Both the position numbers and the translations under genes were made by a program. Source: Cylicocyclus nassatus (Eukaryota; Nematoda; Chromadorea; Rhabditida; Strongylidae). Taken from it: a stretch of 64,000 nt of DNA. The notes below the pieces were generated by a model. It saw nothing but the letters and a program-made list of their open reading frames with translations, was not told the DNA's origin and did no database searches. Below, in pieces: positions 11,848 through 22,733 of this stretch (positions are counted from its first letter, which is position 1; the number at the start of each line of letters is the position of its first letter). The stretch lies in assembly GCA_958299035.1 (NCBI GenBank), contig CATQJL010000316.1:44699585-44763584 (forward strand). The letters run 5' to 3'.

Positions 11848-12045
11848 TCACTTACTTTTATGGAGTTCAAAAAGTGTTGGAGGATGATGTTGGAAGAGGA
11901 AGCAATCGTAACAAACAGTGATTAATACACTGGAACTAGTTGCGTTACACACTTCAACAACTTTCTCTAGTTTACCGGATAACATGTAGCCCATCTCTTC
12001 CTCAGTCAATCTCATGACTCGTACTAGTAGCCGTGCAACAGTCAT
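11848..12045 (-). pseudogene. Diverged partner of the ORF at 10571-11002
   Basis: This minus-strand frame of 65 codons lies just inside the right TIR. Its first 37 residues resemble residues 80-120 of the opposite ORF (shared R-LTE-EM, L-G, E-V-E-CN, S-VL). The two DNA stretches are much less alike than the TIRs. It is either a fragment or one exon of an unrecognised protein. Confidence 0.35.
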
Positions 12046-12223
12046 ACATCAGCAGCCTTTCATCACCGGTGACACTCCTTTTCAGATGCACAAGTATTTA
12101 GAGATAGTGCGCTCCAGTTGAAAAGAGGTGCTCTAATCGAAATGGCGATGGAGCGCACCTGCAACTCCTCCCAGGTCCGAGCTCTTTTACGGGCGTTCCA
12201 AGACGATCCTAAAGTGACTGTTC

Positions 12224-12996
12224 TTACAAGGGAGGTTCAATTAGTCAAAGTGACCTTTCCAGATAAGTCATATACCATTCTGAAGAGCCTTGAACGCTGA
12301 TTTCGAATCTGTTTTCATTACCTGCCGAGCACCTCTGGACGCAGAGTCATGAGCGTCTTTTGGGTTGGGAAATTGAATCTTATATATAAAGCTGAATGTC
12401 TGTTTGTCTGTCTGTATGTCTGTCTTCTGTGTGTACGTATGTTCCGAATAGAAAATTCCATTTCTGAACCGATCCGGACCAAACTTGGCACACATACATT
12501 TCGGCCTCCGGCGGGTGTCATACTATTTTTCGTCATCGATCGATATCGATTTTATCGATTTTTTGCAAAATTTGAGCTACGGGGCTGGGAGTTGGCACAG
12601 GGGGGTAATAGAGCATGCTGATTACGAATATAATAATGACAGGGCCGGGCGGAGCCGGTAATTCAACTAGTGCGTAATAAAAAGAAAATTCGTCAAAATT
12701 GCTCAAATGGTCCAACTTTAATTACCAAGGCACACTCCATTCAAAGAACACCTTCTGTGCAAAACATTCATACTACATACTACTTTATTTAAGCGCTGAA
12801 AAATTCGCAACAGTTGATTTTACTTGAATTCTGCGTCCATTTTTCGCTCCAAAAAATCATTCATAACTTGGCACGCAGAGGCGCTCGGCATATATCGAGA
12901 TCAGATTCGGAAGCAGCGTTTAAAGATGTTCAAAACGGTATTTGACTCATTTGGAGAAGCCACTTCGACTAATCGGAGTTAGAGCATTTTTACAAG
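12224..12996. repeat. Fold-back MITE split by a Helitron-like insertion
   Basis: The left arm (about 12224-12377) and right arm (about 12830-12996) are inverted and diverged. Shared blocks are GATTAGTC-AAGTG and CTGCCGAGC / GCTCGGCA. The Helitron-like element at 12378-12670 sits in the middle. The family is the one at 9089-9543. Confidence 0.5.
12378..12670 (+). mobile_element. Compact, complete Helitron-like copy
   Basis: It starts TCTTATATATAAAGCTGAAT and continues into TCTGT/ATGT simple repeats. It ends GGCGGAGCCGGTAATTCAA followed by CTAG, with A before and T after. A 5' TC, a 3' CTAG preceded by a GC hairpin, and insertion between A and T without duplication are the Helitron hallmarks. 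At 293 bp it carries a single copy of the G-rich unit that is amplified in the copy at 38233-39420. It is non-autonomous. Confidence 0.65.
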
Positions 12997-14874
12997 AGTT
13001 GGTAAGATGAATTTAGCTCAAGTCACGCTGTTACGCAATTTGGCATCATTTCAAAAGCGACTGATAGGAGTACAACATATTTGAAAGACACATTCTGGGA
13101 TAACAAGCTCGAAAAAAAGCAGCTACAAATAACCACCCGGACACCCGGACACTGGCGACCCAGTCTCAAAATCATTGCGACCTCATGATTGCCTTTCGAA
13201 ATATGACCCTTTTACGAAAATATGCTTGGTCACTCGTTTTGAAATTTGGCAGCGTTCCAAAACGCATGCCACTTGGCAGCAATCCAACGACAAAGATCAG
13301 CGTATTTCATCATAATTTCCCTATCTGCTGCCTCCTCGTTTGCCATGTTCCACGGACCAGGGGTGTTAATGGGTAAACAACGATTCCAAATTATATTACG
13401 TAGTGAACTCTGCAAGCCAGTGAGGGCGGCCCAAGCGCCGCTCCCCTTCCTCCTTTCGCTCCCCTAACACCTTGTTCGGACGAGTTCTCTCCGCAAGACG
13501 GCGCGGGACCCCCCAACCGCTTTCCAGCATTGTGCATGCCATACAAAGCCAAAATTACAGGCAGCAGGGTCTTCGCGCCAGGGTCTCCCGACTTCCTTGA
13601 AAATTCTCGTCCGAGCTGCCTTTTTAAAATTGAAAAAACGCCCCGAAAAAGGCCTTTTCACCCCTTTCAAAGCTCAGATTCGGGATCTAAGGGTCGAGAA
13701 GGCCCAAAACATGCAAAAAGATGGAAATGCAAAATCTGCCGGGACGCTGCCTTTAAGGGAGATGAGAATGCTTGAGGGTATAAATAACTGATTCCAGAGC
13801 TATCTTCCTTAACCGCTGGTTTCGGAGAGAAACAAATGTTGACCGAGAGCATTCGAGGCTAACGTGTGCAATCCATGCTGGAGAACAATCGGCTTTTCCG
13901 CAATACCAAGTTATACTTTTCATTTCTTGTTCTTGTTTGCCTTAGAGCCGTGTAATGTTTCTATTTTCTGTTAATAGGATAAACACTGGTATCTCTTTGC
14001 GTTCTTGTCTTCCATTCGTAAAGTTGAAACCACTCATTACACTAGACATTCCCCTTCATAAGGGCCAAGCCATCGCTTATTGACAGGTTTGATGGGTATG
14101 GTGCGGAAGGCGACAATCCCCAAATTTTGTGCCCTTCAAAACTCTTCGGTGCTAAAGTGACACGGTGCCAAGGTAGGGGTGGAGGACGGGAGCAGATACG
14201 TGGCTCGATGCCACAAGTAAAATTCTGTTAGCAAGAGCAATTCTACACTGCTTGCTTTTTGCGCGCATTGTCGCTATCCGCGTGCCCCCGCCCCCAAGTT
14301 GATAGCACGCGGATTGATCGCAGCCGTCCTGCCGGCGGAAGCAACCTAGGCTACACGAGAGCCAGATATAAGAGACCATAGAGGATGTTGGCTGCACGCC
14401 AGGAGGTACGCCGCGCGCGGCGTCCGCTCTTCCGCACAGCCGCGCTCAAATCTTGGGGCCTCCAAGACTCCGCGCCAATAGAGATTCCAGCGACAAAAAC
14501 AGGAGGTGAGGGTGGGGGCAGATGACTTAATGCTATAAGTAAGACTGCGCCAGAAGCACTGCTGTTGTAAGGGCTGAAGTACGCTGCGTCGTCACTTCGC
14601 GAAAAATTCGCGCCGATCGTGCCTCCTGACCCCCCCCCCCCCCGAACCAAGTCCTGCAAATCGCGCATTGAATGCTGATAAGAGCTACGAGGCAAAACAT
14701 ATCGCTGCCGAATACACGAACATGAAGATATCGGAAACAGGAAAGAACAGAAGAGATTTAGAAGAAGACAAAATTACATGACGAAGGAAATCACTTCATA
14801 CGATCCTCTCCTCTGGTGCACAGTGAAAGTGTTCTGTGCTGCAATTTCGACTTCTTTAGTTCTGCGAAACCCAC
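12997..14874. other. Intergenic DNA downstream of COPB1
   Basis: No gene is supported. The part from 14150 to 14640 is GC-rich and holds two diverged direct copies, about 330 bp apart, of a block running from GGAG(G)...GGGGGCAGAT to AAGTA-GACTG-GCC-AG. The open frames there show no splice sites or family features. Confidence 0.4.
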
Positions 14875-14880
14875 TTTATT
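14875..14880 (-). terminator. COPB1: Polyadenylation signal of COPB1
   Basis: AATAAA is read on the minus strand, 121 bases past the COPB1 stop codon. That is a normal nematode 3' UTR distance, and no earlier AATAAA is visible. Confidence 0.6.
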
Positions 14881-15000
14881 GAACACATAGAACCGAACAC
14901 AGAAAACTGCATACAGTAACATGCCAAAAAATCCAACAACACATTTCTTCACCAGCTTATAGATTGCGATATGACTTAATAGATAATTTACTCCATATTA

Positions 15001-18000
15001 TTACGCCGCAACTGCCCTTCGCTCTCGTTGTGCTATGTTGATCTGCAACACGTCTTAACCGTGACTGCAGAACTATGCACGAAGGTATCTCACCTTATCA
15101 CCAAGGGTGAGGGCCATGCCTTGACTCTTCGCTCTGATTCGGATGTGTCCTACTATAGGGGACCCTTCATCCAAAGGAGATGCTTTCTCTATCGATACAT
15201 TAGCCAACGCATCTTCTCCAAATATTGAGTGTGCACATAAATTAGCAGCCAAAAATCCGCAATCACCCTCTAAATTTGGAATCTGAAGAACAAAATGAGG
15301 TGCTTTGTGTAACAAACCTATAGCGGCATCCCCAGTCAAGATCTTCATGTTAGTAACTGTCGATAGATATTGCAAAAATTCTCTCAGGTCTGTGATCGGG
15401 GTGTTTACAGTAACCTTAAAGATCGGCTTCAAAGTGAATATGAAAAGAGAAGTCGATGGCACATAAACGAAAGTTACCTTATTTTCCCACTCAAAATCAA
15501 ACCACATTTGCCTAAACTCGGCGTCGCTAACGTTGCCAGGTACGATGTAATCCTTAAAAAGTTACATAAGCGCCAATATTAAGGTAGCTGACTGGCACGA
15601 TGACTGGTAACTGGCGCATTTGAGTGAACTGACCATAATGTCAATTTTGATGTCTTGCAGATATACGCAGTTTCTATCAGAAGTTGAGCCACGTACATCA
15701 TAAGATATGGTGGAAAAGATTACGCCATTTTCCGTAGAAGCAACTTTCACAGTAGCCTGGAAGTTGAGTGGAAAGTTGGCGAATGAAAAACCAAAGCCTT
15801 AACGTTTGCAGCTACCTTAATATTGGCGAAATCGGCTGGCGCTAGAGTAATTGGAGTGGGTTTGTCGACAAGCTTAAGGTCACCCACTGTCGACAATTCC
15901 AGCGAGACATTTTGTAGCGTATCAGCGGTTTGATTTACGATAAGGACATCCAAAACTGCAATGAAGAATGTTGCTCTAGGTCCATAAAGCATCACCAACC
16001 TACCAATATCATACTGATTGACACTAACATACGCTTCGGCATACACTGGATCCGAGAAACCTGCTAATTGAATCACTTTCCCCAGTTTTGAGCTGAAGCA
16101 GTGTTGTGTTCAAATGCGTCATTGAACGAAAAAACTTACCTCGAAAAATCGAATTTCTGTGTTTTTGGAGCGGTTCCCAGGGCTTGAGAGAGTGAAAGAT
16201 CGAAAAGATTTTCTCCGATGCTGGCATCAGCTCGAGCACTTAGTTGCGTGAACATTATAGTTTTGTCGACCTGTAAATCATTATAAGCAAACAGGCACAG
16301 CGAGACCAACGGCTCAACCTCGATAATGTTCTTCTTCTTCATAGAAAACTCATCAGTCTTATCCTGGTGGCGACTAGCCAGCATCAGTTCCAAGCTATCT
16401 TTGCACTTTTCCACAAAGGCATCGTCCAAGTCGGTACAGCCCTGAGCCAAGAGCTTGATGGTCGTTCCCATTCTGAAAAAAAGATAGTCTATAAAGTTAC
16501 GAACGGCCGATTTGACAAAAGAAGCACCTATCAAGATCATCTTCAGTGATATTCTGTTTAGCGAGGCCGCTTTTTCCGAGATTGATTATTGAAGCAAGAA
16601 TAAACATACATTCACCACGAAAACGATTGGCACGCTGTGAGCCAGCTAAAAGGGTAAAAGATTATTGAGAACTCATGGAAAGTCAAACTTCACCTCCATT
16701 ACTCTTGGTAAATTGTTCTGCAAGTTTATTGAGTACTGTAGCCAGCGAAGCTCCAAGGAAGAAATCACCATCAAGAAGAAATTGTCTGAATATTAATCCT
16801 GATACGAATTCGCAAGATACATTCGCCAGATGGTGTACAGAAAAATATTTGAAGATCAAAACAATGATCGTTACAAACCTGAGCGGTGGCTTTTCCTTAT
16901 TACTTGCCTTGGTAGACACGGAAAGAGCGGACTGCGTGGCATAGGTACCATCTGCAGTCACTAACTGCTTGGAAGTTGTCTTAAAAAGATGGCTTAGGCA
17001 GAAAAGCATGTGGTAGATGTGCAACAATTGATTCGGGTCTTGAATGTTGACACGTTTCAGAATGTTGAGTAACCATTAAAGATAGCACAGGATGAGGGCG
17101 ACAGATTTACAGACCGAACTTTGAAGAAATTAGGTTTTTAAAAAGGCTGCGCTAGCTGCTTAATGCCTCATGTGCTCTAAATATTTGCATGCTGCAAAGT
17201 ATCAAATTCAAGTTATCCGTCAAGTCCTACCGACCTTCAGACTGAGTCGTTAAATGCACATGTTCTTATATTTTTTACAACAGATTAAGAAGTGCAAACC
17301 ACAATTTCCTTGTTGTTCGCTATACCACGCTTTTTACCAGGAAAGAAAATGACTTCTTTGTGCAACCACATGAAAAAGAAAGCAAGCCGAAAAAGAAAGC
17401 TTTTTGGAAGCAGCAAATATTATCTATGTCTTCATACAATGGAAATGTCCAAAAAGTTGTGTGTGATAGTAAAGGTCTAAAAATCCGCAAAGAACCTTAG
17501 CAGTGTTGAGTTCACACATGTCCAAACGAACACAATCCTGGCTAGCCTGAAAATAGAAAATACCTTTTTCTCAGTCGCATCTTCTTGAGCAGGTTCCTCG
17601 CCCTCCATCATGCGCATCTCGCTTTCCACAAGCGGTAGTTCGCCAAGGGAATTTTTTACAAGTCGAAGCACAGAAAGTACAGCTGCATCATTCTCACAGT
17701 ACGTGCCGAGGATCCAAAGCGCAGCCATGAACACTTTTGGCTTTCGAATGGAAGGAAGCCCTTCCTGAGGGAGAAAAAACTTTACCCTTGTGCTTTGAGG
17801 TAGAAAATACCACCACTATACCTGCAAGGAGTGAAGAATGGTCTCTTTTAGGTGTGGGAGCTTGTGCACAGCCTCACGAACAAACAGCAAGACGTATTGC
17901 GCAGCAACTTCATTTTCGTCAGAGAGAAATTCCATGAGTACTATAAACACCAAATATATAAATTTTCGGATTTCCTGAGCAGTTAACGAATATACAGTTT

Positions 18001-21000
18001 GATTTTACCTGGAACAATAGATGGAGCCACATCAGGGAACTTGATTGTCGCCGCATGAAGAGTCTTGACAAGAGCTTGACGATATCTTCCAGCTTCATCA
18101 GCTGGCTCCGAAGTAGATTTGGCGATTTCCTAAAAGTAATACTGAGCCAGTTCTGCCAAAATGGTGAGTTCGCACCTTCTTTAAGAACATGACCATATCC
18201 TCAACATTCCTGCTTGATACAAGATCCAAAGCGAGATTCAGCGTCTTTTGACGAACGTCGAGCCCGGGAGAAGATAGTACCTGGACATGAATAACGTAAG
18301 TAAATACAAACCAAAACCCATAACTCAAAATTTGGATACCAACTCTCAAAATATCCATAACCAACTCCTGGAGCACTTTTTCGTGAGATGGAGTCTGACG
18401 TAATTCCATAAGTCGATCCAACACGATGAGCTTGAAAAAAAAAATCACCTGTAAAAAGTATTGCCAGATACGACCCTGTTACCTTCACGTTGTTGTCGCT
18501 TTCCTTGACAATCAAATCGATGTAAGCTTGTGCAGCAGCTTTTATCGCAGCGGGCGCAGCAGAAAGGGTCACTAGCGTGCCTGCTGCCTCATATCTTTGA
18601 ACATGTAATGTGAAACAAGTGCAGATAAATTGAAAATTGCATAGACGTACCTCACCGCAGCTGAAGAGGACTGTAGTAAATTGTAAACACAGCGGATAAA
18701 GCGAGATCTTTCGGCAGGATTTGCATGACATACCTTGATACTGGATATTACACAACCAAAACAAAGACCGTATGCATTTACTTGGAGCTGTTCTACCCCA
18801 ATAATTCATATACAAACCTTATAGATCAGTTCAACAATGATAAGCTGTAGAATGTCACCAAACTGGGCGACTTGATCAATACATCCTGAACTATGAGCTA
18901 AGCTATTTTGTAAGGATAAAGATACGAAGCGTAAAGGAGTTGGTTGTGAATTACCTGACAAATAATCGAGTGCACGAGCTTGATCAACGTGAAGAAGCAT
19001 CATGAACGCATTACGTTTGCAAGAAGCATCCTGTTCTCCTTCAAGAAAGTTAGAGACTAGTTCCGGAGCATCAGGGATTAAAAACTCGAAGTTCCCTGAA
19101 TAACAGCAATAAGCACCGGAGCAGCTCAATGAGTGTGCTTACTGTAAATGGTGAAAATTGCACAAACAGCATTTCTTCGCACGTACGAGTGACGATGCTC
19201 CAAGCAACCAATAATCGACGGCATCAAAGGCTCTAATAGTTCGGGTTCTTTCAGCTTGCAAAGGAACCTGTGGGGAGAGTTAATCAAATCCAATCAGAAA
19301 AGCGCAACAAAAGTGGCTACTACAGGTCAGCTAGTCCAGTTCAGTCTCTACTCGCGCAATTCAGAATAGATCACAGATATGTGTGAGCGGTCGTTCTAGG
19401 ATTTCATGTGTGGGCATTTTTTCAAAGCCGCTTCATGACGTTTTCAAACAAGGCACTTTCAAGCAAAAAAAAAGATGCAGACTAGAGAAAAGTTCTGCCG
19501 AAAAGAATGGGGAAGCTAATAAGCACGAAACACAATCAAACATACCAGAACCCTAAAAGCTATTGTTGCACACCTTAGTATTTTAACACTTCTCTCTACT
19601 ATACCAGAACCCATTATCAAAAATGTTGGCAATATCAATAAACGCGTGCAAAATAGATACCTGAGAGTAGATCCACGTACGAATTCGTTCGGATGTTGAA
19701 GATCCTTCCTGTATGCATCGCAAACTAGGATCATTTCTTGGAGCAACTTTCCTTGAGCGTTTGTCTGCAAAACTTGGAGCTAGGGTGGAGCTTGAACGAA
19801 CCATGAACGGAAGATGGATGTAGTATTATGCTGATTTGGTTTCAACAATGAAAAGTAATACCTTAGCAGATAAAGCTGCGGATCTGTAGTTATAAAGCAA
19901 AGTAGAAAACTATTACAGTAAGATTAAGCTCCTAAAAAATTGTGACATCGCTGCTATAGAGTTACGTCTCGCTATCTAGCTTAACGGAATCCATTCCTCT
20001 GGTTAAATTCTTAACAAAGTGAATTAAACGCACAAATTTTCCGTCCTTGACTAAAAGTGGATGTTTAACTATGATCACGGGAAAGATGAGATAAAACATA
20101 AAGCAGACCGATTACAAAAAGATGAAAAAGAGCTATAATTGCCTGATGCTGATAAAATTCAGGTGAAGTAGGTTCATAAATAGAGTAGCAAGTTAGCCTA
20201 CTGCTGGTGTGCAATTTTTTAGCCGCGAAATCCAAAAATCTCTTCGGAATGCATTGACAGAATTTTGAACATTTTGGAGTCAGCGCTAGACCACAGATTT
20301 CTTCTAGGCTTGAACGATAAAATCAACTTACAATGTACATCATACAATCTCCTCAAATACAGGTAGTGATCAAAAGGGCACTTCTTGGCGACTTAGTTCA
20401 GTTCGAGGTATTTTCAAAGAGAGAGAACGGCCATAGGTTGTCGGTGTTGTCGGGGTCGGGGTCAGAGACAGTTTAGAGAGCGCGCGAAACGTGGAGGCTA
20501 TCATGAGGTCCTACAACGACCGGCAACCTCGGCAACCTCGGCAACCCCGACAACACCGACAACACTGACAACACTGGCAACACCGACAACACCGACAACA
20601 CCGACACCTATGGCCGTTCCCAGAGAGAGTTCTGTTTGAGATTTTAGGTTAAAGCCACAAGGTCCAAATACACAAAGTAGGTAACCAAAGTAGCATTAAA
20701 ACGGCAAAAACGCTTATAAAACTACTTAATTTCAAAGCAGCAAGTAGTAAGACAGCCTTTTCGTGCACTTGGGAAACATAACGAGTAGTAAACAATTCTG
20801 GGTGTAGATGTCTTACATTGAGGTGCACGTCAAATTCGGCTTTATCTGATACAAAGTTCAACAGAACGCAAAGGCTAGATGCAGATTGCAGGAACAAAAA
20901 ATAAAGAACGAAGGAAAATCGAGAACGCGAGATGACGCAACGAGAAAGTCGCATACCTTGGGTACAACTTCCCAGAAGATCAACAAAGTCTTCTTGAGCG

Positions 21001-21279
21001 TGTGATCACTCGATGGTAGTAGAAACCTGATGACGTACATGAGCATTCCCTGTCCAACCTTGTCGCCATTTTGAATCATATAAATCAGTTTTTTCAAAGC
21101 TTCAGTTTTTTCTTTGTCTGATCCTGAAATATGTATACGATAGCGCAAATGCAAAGCTAACCATTTGCTTCGCTGCACAAACCTTTCTCAAATTTTTCCT
21201 TCAGTTGTGCTTCATTTGGGAGATCGGCATCAGTGGGCACATGAATGAGCGTGTAACAAGGAAGCTCCCCCGAACTCAT
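15001..21279 (-). CDS. COPB1: Coatomer subunit beta (beta-COP), 25 exons, complete
   Basis: This is beta-COP of the COPI coat, which works with the other coatomer subunits and ARF1 in Golgi-to-ER retrograde transport. Exons in transcription order: 21279-21183, 21123-20957, 19764-19661, 19267-19143, 19095-18955, 18885-18818, 18733-18651, 18594-18483, 18430-18344, 18280-18176, 18129-18009, 17940-17822, 17764-17564, 16967-16879, 16785-16694, 16645-16528, 16472-16319, 16270-16140, 16092-16004, 15955-15816, 15756-15634, 15552-15478, 15414-15318, 15269-15094, 15042-15001. All phases close, giving 951 codons plus stop; human COPB1, from memory, has 953. The N-terminal adaptin-like helical repeats are recognisable ([43 protein letters not shown]), as are the linker and the C-terminal appendage ([30 protein letters not shown]). 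The last exon ([13 protein letters not shown]) replaces the false read-through stop after GDK. Exon 14 may start at 16967 or 16964. Intron 2 contains a repeat element. Confidence 0.97.
20425..20620. repeat. Inverted-repeat element with a 9-bp minisatellite in COPB1 intron 2
   Basis: The ends GAACGGCCATAGGT and ACCTATGGCCGTTC are inverted, and the adjacent GTCGGTGTTGTCGG pairs with CAACACCGAC units. From about 20517 to 20607 a GACAACACC-type 9-mer is repeated around ten times (variants GGCAACCTC, GACAACACT). The element lies wholly within intron 2 and outside the splice sites. Confidence 0.75.
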
Positions 21280-21292
21280 CTGAAATGAGATG
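21280..21292 (-). promoter_or_regulatory. COPB1: Probable trans-splice acceptor at the COPB1 start codon
   Basis: Read on the minus strand, CATCTCATTTCAG is followed directly by ATGAGTTCG. TTTCAG is the nematode 3' splice consensus. Placed against the ATG with no in-frame upstream exon visible, it fits spliced-leader trans-splicing. A cis-spliced non-coding first exon is the alternative. Confidence 0.65.
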
Positions 21293-22733
21293 GGCGAGGG
21301 ATACGGCTAAGTCTACAGGGAGGAACCAAGCTGCAAAGCAAATCCAATAGAGATGTATACCATCCATCAGACGCATCTCTAAACTCTGATTCAAATCTGC
21401 TTTCCGTTTCTACAAAATGACTTCCTGGCTGTGAGTGTTTTACTGATTTTTGAAGCCTCGAACGGCATAAAAATCAGCGAAAAGCTGTACAAAAACGTGG
21501 CGTCTTTTCCATGCAGTTATTATGCCCAATAAATTTGATTTTCGCTTTCAGGCGCTTTTGCGTAAATTTTCGTTGCTTCGATCTCACTTGAGGCTTCACA
21601 TTCGTACATTCAAGCAAATCTTGCCAGTGAGACTAGGTACCTACCCTTCCTTATTAGAAGGATGGGGTGTGACAAAAAAGCGGTATCCAGGACTGGCCAC
21701 ACGATGAAAACTTCCCGTTAGCAATGCAAGCAATTCCTTCGCTATAACATTAAACATGAAAGATGAAATATCAAGTCCGGTACTAGTTGGCCGGAAAGAA
21801 GCAGTTCAAAACCCTGAGGCGCGGAATTTTCCAGCTGTGAGTTCAGTGAAAAAACTCCTTTAGCTTGTTCGCACACTCCTCTCAACTGCCAAACGAAGTG
21901 GATGGGGTGAGGTTAGCCAACGAGTAAATGATCAGAACTTAACCAGCCATTCCAAACAAGCTATATATCATCAGACTCGCCTCAAAACGCTGCATTATAT
22001 TTCGTATCTGCCAAGCGACTATCTGGAAGAGTTATGAACGTTCAGATGAGAAAATTGTTCAAGTTTCGACGAATATATTTCCTTGAAAAGCAGCCTGATG
22101 ACGCGGATTTACAGTGGCTATGGCTATTTTAATTAAGAAGAACACATTTACCAAAAACCTAAATAGGTTTTTTCAAACCAATTCCATGGAACATGCTCCA
22201 CGGAACACTTGACAAATCGCACATATAAACGCTCATAACGCCTCCCAGATAGTCCCTTGGCAGATAATAAACCGTATTGGTGATCAGCGTTCCCGAATTT
22301 TACAGCATGCTTGGCATGGCTGGGTTAGCTTCTGACCATTCCCTGCCAAGCAGGTGATGCCGTCATCCAACTTTCAGCCAACTATGGCCTGGATAGCCAT
22401 GGAAACTAATGACGGAATGGAAGCTCTTTTCCACGTGATTTCGACCTGCTATCTTCATAGTTATTGCACTTGAGGGCTTCCAGGCTTATTTCAAAATGTA
22501 AGGCGTTGCAAAGAAAACTCTTTAAAAAAATACTAACAACCTAACGCTTGACTGCCTGTTTGCGATAACCAACAACAAAATTCGCTCTACTTGGTACGAT
22601 GTTAGACCAGCCTATACTTACTAAGAAAACCACAAAGAGAAGAGAGAAGAGAAGAAAAAGGAAATAAACATTCCCTTAATGTCAAAGCAATTTCCGCTTA
22701 CGTGGACGGTCGTCACGGTCGCATATTATCAAG
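21293..22733. other. Upstream region of COPB1 with a decayed palindrome
   Basis: No gene is supported. About 21860-22370 contains inverted blocks (CTGCCAAGCGACTATCTGG / CCAGATAGTC-CTTGGCAG, and GAACGTTCATAAC-like / GCTCATAACG), so an old fold-back MITE is present. The promoter of COPB1 should lie in the first few hundred bases, but no clear element was recognised. Confidence 0.45.

Larger units (their letters stand above)
10435..12198. mobile_element. Mutator-like element (9-bp TSD, about 106-bp TIRs)
   Basis: The left TIR (10435 to about 10540, starting GAACGCCCGTAAAAGGGCTC) and the right TIR (about 12093-12198) are almost identical inverted copies. CAAGACGAT stands at 10426-10434 and again at 12199-12207, a perfect 9-bp target-site duplication. 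Long TIRs with a 9-bp TSD are the signature of Mutator-like elements. No MULE transposase is visible. The interior carries a plus-strand ORF (10571-11002) and a minus-strand ORF fragment (11848-12045) that resemble each other. Confidence 0.85.

Noticed and set aside
14351..14695. GC-rich open frame upstream of the COPB1 poly(A) signal
   Set aside because: No splice sites or family motifs. GC-rich DNA keeps frames open by chance.
15073..15094. COPB1 read-through end (GDK then VRYLRA and stop)
   Set aside because: A GTGAGA donor and a TGCAG acceptor lead to INIAQRERR..., which matches the known beta-COP C terminus better.
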